A DNA stretch of 64,000 nt from Diadophis punctatus similis (lineage: Eukaryota; Chordata; Lepidosauria; Squamata; Dipsadidae): positions 17,889,308 to 17,953,307 of the forward strand of contig JALIGW010000014.1 of the NCBI GenBank assembly GCA_023053685.1, written 5' to 3'. The position numbers were made by a program, and so were the translations under genes. The notes under the pieces were generated by a model. It ran no database searches. It was not told the DNA's origin and saw nothing but the letters and a program-made list of their open reading frames with translations. Shown here piece by piece: positions 11,121 through 22,668 of this stretch. How positions within the stretch are numbered: position 1 is the first letter of the stretch; each line of letters starts with the position of its first letter.

Positions 11121-11812
11121 AATGAGAGAGAGAGAGAGAGAGAGAGAGGCACACACACAGAGGCTGGGAGAGAGTGAGAGGTAAAGAGGTAAAGGGAGAC
11201 AGAGAGAAAGCGAGGGAGTGAATGAGGGAGGGAGAGAGCCAGAGAGGCAAGAAAATTGAGAGAGGAAGAGGGGAGGGAGGGAGGGAAGGAGAGACAGAGA
11301 GGCAGAGAGAGACAGAAGGAGGGAATGAGGGAGGGAGAGATAGAGAGGCAGGGAGAGGGAGCCGTTGAGACAGGGAGGGGGAGGGAACAAGAGAGGGAGG
11401 GAAGGAGGAAGGGAGAGAGAGAGAGAGAGAGGCAGGGAGAGGGAGAGAGAGGGAGGGAAGGAGAGGCAGAGAGGCAGAGAGAGACAGAGGGAGGGAATGA
11501 GGGAGGGAGAGATAGAGAGGCAGGGAGAGGGAGCCGTTGAGACAGGGAGGGGGAGGGAACAAGAGAGGGAGGGAAGGAGGAAGGGAGAGAGAGAGAGAGA
11601 GAGGCAGGGAGAGGGAGAGAGAGGGAGGGAAGGAGAGGCAGAGAGGCAGAGAGAGACAGAGGGAGGGAATGAGGGAGGGAGAGATAGAGAGGCAGGGAGA
11701 GGGAGCCGTTGAGACAGGGAGGGAGAGGGAACAAGAGAGGGAGAGAAGGAGGAAGGGAGAGATAGAGAGGGAGGGAGGGAGGGAAGGAAAGAGGGAGGGT
11801 GAGAGAGATATA
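11121..11812. repeat. purine-rich minisatellite with 172-bp period
   Basis: Almost all purine on the plus strand. The landmark GCCGTTGAGACAGGGAGGG occurs at 11,361, 11,533 and 11,705, exactly 172 bases apart each time, so about 2.5 long units are present, each built from GA, GGGA and GGCA sub-repeats. The long serine/leucine/proline and arginine/glutamate frames across it are repeat artefacts. Confidence 0.9.
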
Positions 11813-11829
11813 TATATATCCCCTGGGCA

Positions 11830-12740
11830 CAAAACAAGAATACCTAACTAGGCACCTTTTTAAAACAATAAATACCTTCAATGAATACATCCATGTAATT
11901 TTCCTTGTTATTGTGGAAGTGGTTTGATTGACTTTGTCTTGGCTTTTTATTTTTGGCTTCCTGGAGGAAGCCTATACCTCTGGATTTCCTAATGTTCTCC
12001 CCTTAAGTTCTAATCAGGAGTGAACCTGCTTTTGAGGTGTGTGTAAATGAAAGAGTGAAAGAACTGTGCAGGAATGACTCGGAGAAGAAATTTCACAGTC
12101 CAGACATTGAAACAAGCATGAGAAAGAAACTTAAAATCATCCATCTTGATTTTCTTTAGTATATGTTGAAATAGAGAAACTTGGATAGGCTTAAAGGGCT
12201 GACGATAAAGAAGGTTGGCTAAGTTGAATTTCTTTAGAGGCTAACCCAATGATTTCTATTCTATCAACAATTTTACTAAAACAATTTTCAAGAAATTTAC
12301 AATAATTGGACAAATCACTCCTGTTTCTTTAATATTAATATATTTAGCTTGTGAACTTGAAATGAGACACCATTCACTGGAAAATTCTGAGCTCTCAAGG
12401 AAATTCAGAACAGGTTGATTGACTAACTTCCTATGTTGGAGATGCAGTGAATGTGGGTTAATGCATGCAAATTGTTCCTGCCCTTTGGCAGTATTGTATT
12501 TTATTGGCTGAATATTCTTAATCTGCCGAATCAGGTTCTAACAATGAAGTTAAGATTCAAACTGAATGTGTTATTATGCTAAAGTTGTTGTTGTTTTAAA
12601 CAAAATTGGAATATATCCATTTATGAAGGACTTGGGATCTATTGCATCAGGATTGTTAAAAAAATATGGCTTTGTGTTTGTCAGGTGCAAGCAAGTAGAC
12701 CCACACATGTAAAGTTCACCTAGCTACTTTATTGTTCGAT
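11830..12740. other. no recognisable feature
   Basis: AT-rich, repeat-poor sequence. The part near 12,470-12,600 is unusually free of simple repeats and could be conserved, but nothing in it can be named. Confidence 0.4.
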
Positions 12741-13277
12741 GCCTAGAACATAGAACATAGAATAATAGAGTTGGAAGGGACCTTGGAGGTCTTCTAGTCC
12801 AACCCTTTGCTTGAGCAGGAGACCTTATACTGTTTCAGATAAATTATTGTTCAGTCTCTTCTTAAAAGCCTCCAGTGATGAAGCACCCACAACTTCTGAA
12901 GGCAAGCTGTTCCATTGGTTAATTGTTCTCACTGTTAAGAAATTTCTCCTTAGTTCTAAATTGCTTCTCTCCTTAGTTAGTTTCCAACCATTGTTTCTTG
13001 TCTTGCCTTTTGGTGCTTTGGAAAATAGACTGAAACCCCCCCCCTTCTTTGTGGCAACCCATTAGATATTGGAACACTGTTATCCTGTCTCCCCTAGTCC
13101 TTCTTTCCGTTGGACTACTAGACCAACCCAATCCCTGCAACCGTTCTTCATATGTTTTAGCCTCCAATCCCTTAATCATCTTTGTTGCTCTTCTCTGCAC
13201 TCTTTCTAGAGTCTCAGCATCTTTTTTATATTGTGGTGACCAGAAATGGATGTAGTATTCCAAGTGTGGTCTTACCT
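12741..13277 (-). pseudogene. CR1 LINE 3' end
   Basis: Reading the minus strand from high to low coordinate: EYYIHFWSPQYKKDAETLER, then VQRRATKMIKGLEAKTYEER, GDRITVFQYLMGCHKE, and finally the 3' UTR (GACCTCCAAGGTCCCTTCC...ATTCTATG near 12,745). This is the last part of CR1 ORF2 plus its tail, 5'-truncated. Small frame breaks prevent translation. The copy is less decayed than the one at 6,703. Confidence 0.8.
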
Positions 13278-14037
13278 ATAGATTCCTATTTCACAGGAAT
13301 CTCCGGAGACTTCCCAGGTTTGCCTGGGAGAGACTAGATAGGGCTCAAAGGCATTGGGAGGGTGTCATACCTTGTCCTCTTGTGTTTACACAACGAGTTC
13401 AGACTAATTTGCTGCTTGAGCCCTTCTCTTGACTGCGACGGTTGCTCTTCAAATGTGTTCTTGCAAATCCAGAGACAGTGGATCCAATGTTCTTCATAAT
13501 AAAGACCCTTTCCAAGATCCAGGAAAGCAAAGTTTGGCTTTGTGAAAATATGAACTGTAAAGTAAGTTTTTCAATTGGTTCTTCGTTGAGGAAAGAGCAG
13601 ACAATAATTGCCTGCGATCATTCTTCAATTCATTGTGTAAAAACTGAATGGTTTTAACTTTTATGTATCCCTAATTACTGTTTTAATTTATTCAGGTTTG
13701 TGATATATAATTTATTGCCCTCTTTTTCTTCTCCAGTTTTGCATTTTTATGTTTTGTTCTTTTTTGTTGTAGTAGTACTACCAAAGCCATTTTAAGAAAA
13801 GGTGCTGTTACCCCTGTAATTGGAAGTCATTCCTCTCCAATTTATCATCTCTAGGAGAATCTTCCCTAGAACTTGCCTGGATTTCCTATACTGATGGAGA
13901 GCCTGTGTCCACCCAGGCCTTTTGCTGAACCAAGAATTCCTGGGAATATTAGTTCGGCAATCTTTCAGAAAAATAAGCACAAATATGAAACTGATCACAC
14001 CTGATAACCTGGGGAGTGTCTGTCCTGCCTCCGAATA
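13278..14037. other. no recognisable feature
   Basis: Sequence without assignable repeats or exons. Confidence 0.45.
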
Positions 14038-14399
14038 CAGGCAGTCCTCGACTTATGACCACAACTGAGCCCAAAATCTGTGTTGCTAAGTGAGGCATTT
14101 GTTAAACAAGTTTTGCTTCATTTGCCACAGTTGTTAAACGAATCACTGCAGTTGTTAAGTTAGTAGCACAGTTGTTGTGTGAATCTGGCTTCCCCGTTGA
14201 CTTTGCCTGTCAGAAGGGGATCTCATGACCCCCCCCCCCCCGGGACTCTGCAACCATCATAAATATGAACCAGTTGCCAAGTGTCTGAATTTTGATTGTA
14301 TGATCATGGGGTTGCTGAAATGGTCTTAAGTGCGAAAAATGGTGCTGTTGTAACTTTGAACGTTCACTAAATGAACTGTTGTAAGTCGAGGATTACCTG
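14038..14399. mobile_element. TA-flanked fold-back MITE (family F), full length
   Basis: Starts caggcagtcctcgactta after TA and ends taagtcgaggattacctg. The termini pair for about 18 bases. A poly-C run (about 14,230-14,240) interrupts the interior. Confidence 0.75.
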
Positions 14400-14846
14400 G
14401 ACTTTAACCAGCTGAATGGAACGCGTTAGATCAGCTCCTTCCGTTTTGAAATAGCAGTGAAAAAGCAGTGTGCCCATCTGGATAATAATGAAGTTGGCAT
14501 TTATTAATATATTTGGAAAAGGGGTAAGAATGACTAGATAGCAAAGTCTGGGTTAATCCACCCCACCCTCCTCCTTTCCCATTTGGAGTTACTGATGCAT
14601 GTAAAATGTAAAGCTCCCTGATGCAAGTCTCGAGAAATGAATTTTAAGAATTATGCCAATTGCTAAGCCGTAAGATAGTTTGTCAATTAAGCTGCATTCG
14701 ATTGAGTCCAGCAGTAAGTCCGCATAACATGGAGACAAGATAGTAGGAGACAAGATAGCCGTCACAGCTGTGATGGTTGCCCCAGAGAAGAGAATATGGA
14801 TTTATTCCTTGTAGTGCCCAAGGGTAGGACGAGAACCAGTGGTGGA
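14400..14846. other. no recognisable feature
   Basis: No repeat ends or coding features seen. Confidence 0.45.
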
Positions 14847-15073
14847 ATAGCAAAAGCAATAGCACTTATATACCGCTTCACAGTGCTTTCCAGCCCTCTC
14901 TAAGCAGATTACAGAGTCAGCCTCTTGCCCCCAACAATCTGGGTCCTCATTTCACCGACCTCAGAAGGATGGAAGGCTGAGTTAACCTTGAGCCATTTGG
15001 AATCGAACTGCTGGCATTGAGCTGAATTAGCCTGCAATGCTGCATTCTAACCACTGCTCCACCACGGCTCTTT
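14847..15073 (-). mobile_element. Sauria-type SINE, nearly full length
   Basis: On the minus strand it runs from AGAGCCGTGGTGGAGCAGTGG (tRNA-like head) through CAAGGTTAACTCAGCC and CCCAGATTGTTGGGGGC to the TATATAAGTGCTATTGCTTT tail, which resembles the 3' end of Bov-B LINEs. Confidence 0.85.
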
Positions 15074-15084
15074 CATGGAAGCTT

Positions 15085-15303
15085 TACAGAATAGAGAAGA
15101 AGAATTTCCAGGCTGTGAGACCTCTTAGGTCGGGGAACAGCTGCCTCCTAGAGTCAAGGAGGCTTCATCACTAGATGTTTTTTTCAAGTAAAGGATGGAC
15201 AGCCGTTGGTCTGGGATGATAAGAAGAAGATTCCTGCCCTGGGCAGAAGGTTGGATTAGAAGAAATTCAAGGTTTCTTCTAAACCTGGGATTCTAAAATT
15301 CTA
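15085..15303 (+). pseudogene. CR1 LINE 3' end, older copy
   Basis: Remnants of the CR1 C-terminus (GGAACAGCTGCCTCC, TCATCACTAGATG) are followed by the 3' UTR (GGTTGGATTAGAAGAAATTCAAGG) and a closing ATTCTAAAATTCTATAGAAT. Strongly diverged, no open frame. The SINE at 14,847 abuts it. Confidence 0.6.
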
Positions 15304-15305
15304 TA

Positions 15306-16119
15306 GAATGTTGCTCCCAAAAAAACCACATAATGTATATGAATCAACCCTCCTTTTTGCGGGAACGGAACTTAGCTGGTGTTTCAAAATTGGTCTTTCA
15401 GTAGGTCCTTCTCTATTAGGTTTTGATAAGGCCAGTTACTAATCTCCCGTTACTTGTGCATGGGTCCAGAAGTCACTCTTCTGCCCTTCTGCCCTTCTCC
15501 AGTTTTCCCCTGTTTCTTCCATCTTTTTCTTACTAGAGAAAACAGGTTAAACATGAAATGGCTGAAGGCTTTTCTGGGGCAGACCCAGATGCCAAAAAAA
15601 AAAAAACCAGGCATTGTTTTTGTGAATCCTGCATGAAGATGCTTCTTAATAATGAAAAAGCAGAATGTACATTTTAAACGAGAAGAGGTCGGCGGTGCCA
15701 CAATTACGTTGCCTGAGCTGGGAGAGGCAACTTCTGGCGCCATTGAGCCCACTTGGCATTCGGTGATTTGTGCATTCCGTTAAGTGTCTTTATGTGTCTT
15801 GTTTTCTTTGGCATCGCAGGAATGCTGCCTAATTCCTGAGTTGCGAAATATTCCTTCCTCTTGATTCGTATTTGAAATGGAGGAAGGGCCCAAAATGTAT
15901 GGCTTGCCAACATCATCTTTCTAGATATATATTAAGCAAATTGCTAGTTAAGCATGAACATAACAGAACTATGTATAACTTTTACAACTTTATAACTTTT
16001 GTAATTTTTTTAAAAAGGTTGTCTCCCAGGTACGAAGATCTACAGAGAGGCTTACCCAAATAATCAAGCCCACTGATTATTATCCCTTTCTCCTCTTTCA
16101 TGTTAGGAGAAACAGTACC
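15306..16119. other. no gene; possible conserved core at 15,620-15,860
   Basis: No repeats assignable. About 15,620-15,860 is balanced in composition and repeat free (for example ACAATTACGTTGCCTGAGC and GGCATCGCAGGAATGCTGCC). Candidate for conserved non-coding DNA only by appearance. Confidence 0.3.
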
Positions 16120-16126
16120 ACAAAAA

Positions 16127-16285
16127 GGGGTCCCTGGTGGTCTCTGAGCTTGGTTGTTTTCTTGCAGACATTTGATTACTCAAATTAGGTAATATCATCA
16201 GTTCTAGTTCTGATGATGTTACTCCATTTGGGTAATAAACATCTGCAAACAAACAACCAAGCTCAGAGACCACCAAGGACCCCTC
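16127..16285. repeat. Penelope-like module as an inverted pair (hairpin)
   Basis: The left arm (16,127-16,206) and right arm (16,208-16,285) are near reverse complements. Each carries GGTCTCTGAGCTTGGTTGTT, the CTTGCAGA / TCTGCAAA segment and the AACATCATCAG-type sentence. The spacer is only a few bases. The same module in direct orientation is at 2,841-3,110. Inverted partial copies are known for Penelope-like elements; no coding part is present here. Confidence 0.45.
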
Positions 16286-16383
16286 ATTTCAACCCTGAAC
16301 TATAAATATTCTCCTTTATTGATACAACAAACAGTCTGGAAAAAAATATCAAGGGACTATGAGCAGCTACAGTAGGTAGAAGG

Positions 16384-16641
16384 CAGGGGTGGGTTCTAAC
16401 TTACCTCGCTGCTGGTTCGCTTTCTCCTGCGCTGTGTGGCTGTGCGCGCATGCGCAGTGCTGAAAACTCAGTTTCTGCGCATGCGCAGAAGCCAAAAAGA
16501 AGATGGAGGCGCCTATGGCACCGCCATTTGAGCCGGTTCAGGGGCCTGGCCAACCGGCGATCGCTCCCGTTCGACGAGCAGGGGGAAATTCCTGCTACCA
16601 GTTCTATAGAACCGGTCCGAACTGGGAGCAACCCACCTCTG
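16384..16641. mobile_element. hAT-like element with exact 8-bp duplication
   Basis: Begins caggggtgggttc and ends gcaacccacctctg. GTAGAAGG flanks both ends exactly (16,376-16,383 and 16,642-16,649). It contains paired GCGCATGCGCAG motifs and the GGTTCTATAGAACCGG palindrome. Non-autonomous. Confidence 0.85.
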
Positions 16642-16719
16642 GTAGAAGGTAAAAAAGTTAGGAGCACAGGTTGTGTTTTTATCTGCAGTTCCAATGGAAG
16701 GTCAACACCCAATGAGTAA

Positions 16720-16875
16720 ATGGAGGATTTTAGAAGTAAACTGTCGGCTCAAAGGATGGAGCTCTTGAGAGAAGAGCTTGGGTTCCTGGACCATGGCTCA
16801 CATTATCTACAGGAAAGGCTTCTGGCAAGAGATGGGCTTCATCTCACAAGGATTGGGGAAAAGCATCCAAAATGC
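16720..16875 (+). pseudogene. CR1-type esterase-like fragment
   Basis: Translation includes [20 protein letters not shown] followed by LHLTRIG. The DGLHLT segment resembles the last block of SGNH/GDSL esterases, where D and H are catalytic. Such a domain is found in ORF1 of several CR1 elements, so this is probably a fragment of one. It is short and has no identifiable start or continuation. Confidence 0.4.
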
Positions 16876-16879
16876 AGTC

Positions 16880-17010
16880 ATGTGAATGTGAGGAGTGATG
16901 GTGGCCATCAGAACTTTGCATCCAGGTTGTAAGAACCTTTTTCTGGGTCCATTTAACTTTGAATGGTTGCTTAAGTGACTGGTCATAAGTTGAGGACTAT
17001 TTCTAATGTG
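16880..17010. mobile_element. decayed partial family-F MITE
   Basis: The end CATAAGTTGAGGACTATTT and the preceding GGTTGCTTAAGTGACTGG fit the right part of the TA-flanked MITE; the left part is missing. Confidence 0.4.
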
Positions 17011-17026
17011 CTTATGAAAATATGTA

Positions 17027-17420
17027 CAGGTAGTCCTCGACCTACAACCACAATTGAGCCCAAAATTTGTGTTGCTAAGTGAAACATTTGTTAAATGAAT
17101 TTTGCCCCATTTTACGACCTTTCTTGCCACAGTTGTTAAGTGAATCACTGCAGTTGTTAAATTTGTAACACTGTTGTTAAGTGAATCTGGCTTCTCCATT
17201 GACTTTGCTTCTCAGAAGGTCACAAAAAGTGATCACATGACCACAGGAAATGGCAACCGTCATAAATATGAGTCAGTTGCCAAGCGTCTTAATTTTGATC
17301 ACCTGATCATGTGGATACTGCAGTGGTCATAAATGTGAAAAATGGTCACGTCACTTTTTTCAGTGCTGTTGTAACTTTGAGTGGTCACTAAATGAACTGT
17401 TGCAAGTTGAGGACTTCCTG
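17027..17420. mobile_element. TA-flanked fold-back MITE (family F), full length
   Basis: Starts caggtagtcctcgacc after TA and ends gttgaggacttcctg before TA. It carries all internal blocks of the family (TTGCTAAGTGAAAC, TTGTTAAGTGAATC, GATCACATGACC, CATAAATATGAG, CACTTTTTTCAGTGC), so it can serve as a reference copy. Confidence 0.8.
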
Positions 17421-18755
17421 TATATTGTATTTTACATATACAGATACACCCCAGTAAAGTAAAGCTTTTTAGTTGCACATCAGAATGCATTAATGGTTAA
17501 ATTATGTGATGGTTAGACATTTGTTTATTGGAGGACATGGATCCCTAGTTACAAAATAGGACAGCTAAAACTGCTTGCTTCACTTTGACTGTTTTTTCCT
17601 TGCTGATTTTAAGTAAGCCACGATTCTGAAATGATTCATACCTCCCTCATTGATGATTGTTTTATTCCGTAAGTACCCCATAATTGCAGCTTCTACTGAC
17701 ATTTTCTAATTTTGTTACAAGGAAGTAAATATTGAGGCTTAGATACAAAGAATTAAGTCTGATGTTCCACAGACCACGGTGAGGGTTTTCCAACCGCGGT
17801 TGACTGCAAGGTTGAATCACTGGATGCCAGACCATAATAATACACAGCTACACCAATAGGTTGGCCGTCCACCCCCTCACCGTTCTGAATGTTGTTACAA
17901 TAATACTCTCTTTTATTTTGGATAAACCAACCCGACCATCTTCCATAGGCATTGTTATGCCACCACAATTACACACTGCAGAACTCTGCCAGCGGTGATT
18001 GAAACTAGATGTTGTGATGGATGGACGTTCTACCTCAACCTTATGCCCTCCAGATGGGTTGGCTGGTAATTGTGTGGGGGGAAGGCCGGTCCATCTGGAA
18101 GGCACCAGCTTGGATAAGGCTGGGGAGCTGATGGGTTGGGATCTCTTTTCTCTGTTGGAGTGGCAATACAGCTGTGCGCATTAAAATCAGGAAATGGAGG
18201 GTTTTGTTTTTCTCCCCATCTGTACCAGTTGGGTAGTAATTAATACTTAGCTGGCTGTCGTGTTCTTCATGTCTGGGGAAAAAGGTGTGACCTTAAACAT
18301 GGTTGCTCTCCGACTTGTCACTGTTGAACAAACAAGGAGTGAAACATTTTGGCATCTTTTTTAAAGACATGCCCAGAAGAGTCATCTTCTGTGTGCAGAT
18401 GTGTGTTAAGTAATGGTGCTTTCTAATTTCAAGTGCCTGGCTGAAACACAATTTGGGGATTATGCGTTCCAGCTTGTAAAAAGGGGAGAGGGAATTTAAA
18501 TGAGTTTGAACTTTAGCTGACTTCTGTTTCATGCCCATACTTTTCCTTGAGGGGGTCAAAACCCACAGCAGAACAAATGTTTGTGTATGCATTTTTGTCA
18601 TGCACCTGTTTCAGTTTTCAGTTGGATGGGCTAGCTTTACCATACAGGCTTGCATAGCCTATTAAGAGGGGTAAAAGCATTTTTGAAAGGCCAAGTGGGA
18701 AAGATAAAAGAGAACCTCATAGCTCTGTGGAGTCCTTCGTTTTTTTTTAAAATTA
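17421..18755. other. no gene; old MITE trace near 18,046-18,122
   Basis: CCTCCAGATGGGTTGGCTGG and its partner CCATCTGGAAGGCACCAGC form a decayed short inverted pair like an old hAT MITE. Nothing else is assignable. Confidence 0.35.
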
Positions 18756-19134
18756 CAGGTAGTCCTTGACTTACAACAGTTCGCTTAGTGACCATTCAAA
18801 GTTACAACGGCACTGAAAAAGTGACATGACCATTTTTCACACTTATGACCATTGCAGCATCCTCATGTCACGTGAATAAAATTCAGATGCTTGGAAATTG
18901 ACTCATCTTTACGACGGTTACAGTGTCCCGGGGTCATGTGATCCCCTTTTGCGACTTTCTGACAAGGATAATCAAGGGGGAAACCAAATTTATTTAACAG
19001 CCGTGTTACTAATTTAACAACTGCAGTGATTCACTTAACAAATGTGGCAAATGGAGCAAAATTCACTTAACATATTTCTCACTTAGCAACATAAATTTTG
19101 GGCTCAATTGTGATCGTAAGTTGAGGACTACCTG
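18756..19134. mobile_element. TA-flanked fold-back MITE (family F), full length
   Basis: Starts caggtagtccttgactta after TA and ends taagttgaggactacctg before TA. Orientation is reversed relative to 17,027-17,420, judging by the order of the CATGTGATC and AACAACTG blocks. Confidence 0.8.
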
Positions 19135-19516
19135 TATTGAGGATTGTGTCTCTGTGGTCGTGGGAGCTTCTGGTTCCTTCTAGAAAATTAAACAAGCTTT
19201 TTAGGTGCTAAGTGTCATCAAACAATCCCCTGCAGCGGTCTTGTGAGTATGAATGATGGTGCACATAAAAAGAAATAATAAGAGATGCTCTTTGTCTTCA
19301 AGAAGGAGGTGGTCCATTGTTAGAATGCAGGAGAATTCTTCAAGGTCTCATCCACAAACACCAGCATCTCACAAGGTTTCTCCCCTTATTAAATTGTCTA
19401 GCAGTGAGATGCCATATTGCTAATCTCTGCTGGAGATGAAATCCCACCAAGGACTTATCTATGTGAAGGGCTGTGGAAGACCCTGGGTGACAGCCTCCCA
19501 ACTCCTAAGCAACATT

Positions 19517-19635
19517 CTTCGACCTTGGCAACATGAAGATGGGTGGACTTCAACTCCCAGAATTCCCCAGCCAGCTAAGCCACCCATGAAGTCTGCCTAT
19601 CTTCACGTTGTCAAGGTTGAGAAACACTGCTCTTG
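19517..19635. mobile_element. partial fold-back hAT MITE (family E)
   Basis: Contains GGACTTCAACTCCCAGAATT and a decayed complementary arm ending CAAGGTTGAGAAACACTG. The left terminus has diverged. Confidence 0.55.
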
Positions 19636-20052
19636 GGGCTGCTTCTTGCACTCTATGACACCCCATAGTAATTCCTTTTTTCATTTCAGGCCAGTTGAAA
19701 TGTGAATCCTTCATTGTCACAGACAGCAGCAACCGACAGATCTGCATTGAATTTGTATCCTGTGTACAATGAAGGAGTCAACTGAATGTGGGAATATGCA
19801 GTGCTTTGGGGTGTTCATTAATAGAACATGGGCTTGGCTCCAAAGTGAAGTGAAGTGATGGGTCCAAGGCGGTGAAACCAATAGTTTTTACGTGCAAAAA
19901 TTAGGAAAAGCTATACAATTGCTTGAAATTTCAGATTGTTAATATTTTGGCTCCAGGGGATCGCTCAGCTGAGAACTTGTGAGAATGCAGATACTGTATC
20001 TCCAAAAGTTTCAGCTTTTAAAGAATTTTATTTATATATATATATGGACGCG
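19636..20052. other. no recognisable feature
   Basis: No repeat boundary or exon-like sequence seen. Confidence 0.45.
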
Positions 20053-20475
20053 AAGCATTGCCCTATGTCAGTTTCAGTGCGCATGTGCGCATTGGCCAGC
20101 TGATTTTCGGCCTTTCAGAGGGGGGAGACCGTTTTTCACCCTCCCCAGGTTAAGGAAAGCCTCCGGAGCCTGTGGATGACGAAAAACAGCCCAATGGGCC
20201 TACTGGAAGTTTGTTTCTGAACTTCCGGTAGGCCCATTGGGCCCGTTTTTCGCCATCCACAGGCTCCAGAGGCGTTCCTAAAGCCTGGGGAAGACGAAAA
20301 ATGGGCCCAATGGGCCTACCGGAAGTCCGTAGGCTTCAGTGAGGCCTGTGCGCATGCGCGGGGGGGGGTAGCGCGGGGGCGGGTTGTGTGCACATGCACG
20401 GTGGAAGTGCGCGTGTGCTATCACGCATGCGCGCCCCCTTTTGGCACCTGAGCAAAAAAAGGTTCGCTATCACTG
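20053..20475. mobile_element. hAT-like element, CAGTGATGGCGAACC family, left end lost
   Basis: The right end ggttcgctatcactg matches the complete copy at 33,416-33,843, as does GCCAGCTGATTTT at the left. The first 60 or so bases are absent. The interior holds a palindrome (about 20,189-20,245) around CAATGGGCCTAC and its complement. Confidence 0.65.
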
Positions 20476-20904
20476 CTCTATGCAGTGGCTTAAGGCTTAG
20501 CATGAGTGGATTCATGCAGTTGGAATGTATAAACCATTGTTTTAATGCAAGCAAGCACATAACCAATGCAAGCAAACAACTAAGCTCAGAGAGTACCAAG
20601 CCACAAACCATGGTTTAGAACAGGAATAACCAGTGGTGTAACCTATAGGCAGAGGCATGTCCCCAACATCCCAAGATTGCACCACTGAAATTCACCCAAA
20701 GGGTTGCAAAATTATGGCATCGCCTGTTCTCTGGAATGACATTCTCCCCCCCCCCCCCATCTGAATTCCTGCCTGCTTAACAAATTCCTGGAAACTATTA
20801 AAAAGCTGATTGTTCTCCTGGGCCTTCAGTTAGAATGGCTGAGGTGGTTGTTGGTGGTTGTTGGTTTTTTTTGTGTGTGTGTGTGATACCAAGGTAATCT
20901 ACTG
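20476..20904. other. no recognisable feature
   Basis: Low-information sequence with a poly-C run near 20,748; no assignment. Confidence 0.45.
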
Positions 20905-20988
20905 ATTGGCTGTTGAAATAGATAAAATGATAGATAAATGATCGAGAGATAGATGGATAGATTATGATAGATAATAGATGTCTTAATA

Positions 20989-21073
<85 letters not shown>

Positions 21074-21200
21074 TAGGTGGATGGAGATAGAGACAGAGAA
21101 AGAGAAAGATACAGAGATAGAAAGATAGGTAGATATAGACATAAGATAGATGGATAAGTAGATAGGTAGATATAGACAGACAAACAGATAGATTAGCTAT
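20905..21200. repeat. (GATA)/(GA)n microsatellite block
   Basis: A GA run of about 39 units (about 20,992-21,069) is flanked by irregular GATA/GATG repeats. The isoleucine/serine/leucine frames on the minus strand come from the repeat. Confidence 0.9.
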
Positions 21201-21211
21201 TCCCCTTCTCA

Positions 21212-21330
21212 AATCAAATCAAATGAAACCTTTATTGTCAACGCACAACATGTGTACAATGAAATTGAATGAGCCTCCCTTGGTGCAGCCCCCCCCCCCC
21301 AAAACACAGAATACATCTCAATAACTCAAT
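21212..21330 (-). mobile_element. LINE-like 3' tail with (ATCAA)n
   Basis: CAAATCAAATCAAATGAAACC followed by TTTATTGTCAACGCACAAC reads on the minus strand as an AATAAA signal plus a TTGAT-type tail. Clade unknown. Confidence 0.4.
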
Positions 21331-22451
21331 AATAAAAGAAAAAGAAATCCCTAAATCCAAATAGGTAATAACAAGCACACATTTTATTCTCTCTAAATAA
21401 AATGAATAAATAACACCCCACCCTCCATTTGCTACTGAATTTTAGCACTGCAATTTTGTGCCTTTTGGGGAGAATTTGGGGGATTTTCACTCTGAAACGT
21501 TTCCCTCAAACCCTGAAAAGTGGGCTGAAAAGCCTGCCCCCTATTCCTAGGATGTCACAATTATTCTGGCGATGTCCCTTGCAGCATCCTGGCTGAGACT
21601 CCCCAACCCTTGCCGATGCCCACCCTGCCTGTAGGGCTGAGAAGGTGGTAAGATAACATCCAGCAGTATTTTATTTGATACTCTGTGGTTAATCAAACCA
21701 TGATTGTTTGTAAACTTAGCGTGTGCTTTTCTGTTTGACTTAATCGGGGACTGTCAATATAGGCATGTGAGTTTGGTGAATTTTAAAAAAAAAATCAGGC
21801 CTAAAGTGGGAAGCTGCCAAGGGGGAAGGAAAAACTTCTCATCCCTGAACTCCTAAGAATTTACTTTGGGTTCTGAGTGCAATGAATTTTGCACATAATT
21901 GATGGTGATTACAATATATCACACAAAGCCATCTGTAGCAAAACTCTGGAATGCTCATTCCTTGCGATCTAGTTAGAATTCCAATCGCACCTTTGCCCCA
22001 CAACTTTCTCATGAATGTCACACAGAAATATTCAGCACAAGGCAAGAAGACAATGCATCTCCCCACCCTCCCTCCACACACATTCTCGGTCCCCCGTTGT
22101 GTGTCCACTCTTTGTCAGGCTGGTTTCCTGGCGGCTATTCCCACAAGCGCAAGCGATAAACTAGGATTTCAGCCAAAGTAAATTAACAGTGTGGAGAAAA
22201 ATCTTGGTTTCCAAAGCCAAGAATTTCAAAGGCCTCCAGGCATCATCTTGTTGGCAAGGATCTTGCAATGTCTTTGTGTGGAACAAATGGACGGCCAGAT
22301 CTACAGCTCTTTGCTGGGCTCGGAGAGAAAATGAAAATAAGCTTGAAAAGAGCTTTTGGGGATGAAGTGAGAAAATGCCATAGGAATCGACCTGTCGCTA
22401 ATGCTGCTTTTCTGGTTCTCCCACCCCCATTTTTCCTCAGGAAAGAACTAA
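21331..22451. other. no recognisable feature
   Basis: No transposon end or coding signature recognised in about 1.1 kb. Confidence 0.4.
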
Positions 22452-22668
22452 AGGCAGTCCTCGACTTAGGACCACAATTGAGCCCGAAATTTCTGTGGCT
22501 AAGTGAGACATTTGTTAAGTGAGTTTCTTGCCACAGTTGTTAAGTGAATCTGGCTTCCCCATTGACTTTACTTGCCAGTAGGTTGCAAAAGGGGATCACA
22601 TGATTCCTTGGGACACTGCAATCATCATAAATATGAGCCAGTTGCCAAGTGCCCGAACTTTGAAAATT
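22452..22668. mobile_element. truncated TA-flanked MITE (family F)
   Basis: The left end ggcagtcctcgacttaggacc and the family blocks up to CAGTTGCCAAGTGCCCGAA are present; the right third is missing. Confidence 0.65.

Noticed and set aside
11100..11890. Three frames of about 240-257 codons rich in Ser, Leu and Pro
   Set aside because: They are products of the purine-rich minisatellite and have no unique sequence.
17753..18105. Minus-strand frames with Trp/Tyr/Gly-rich wording (GRWSGWFIQNKREYYCNN)
   Set aside because: The wording looked domain-like at first, but there are no splice-bounded exons and no match to a family I know. The neighbouring bases are an old MITE.
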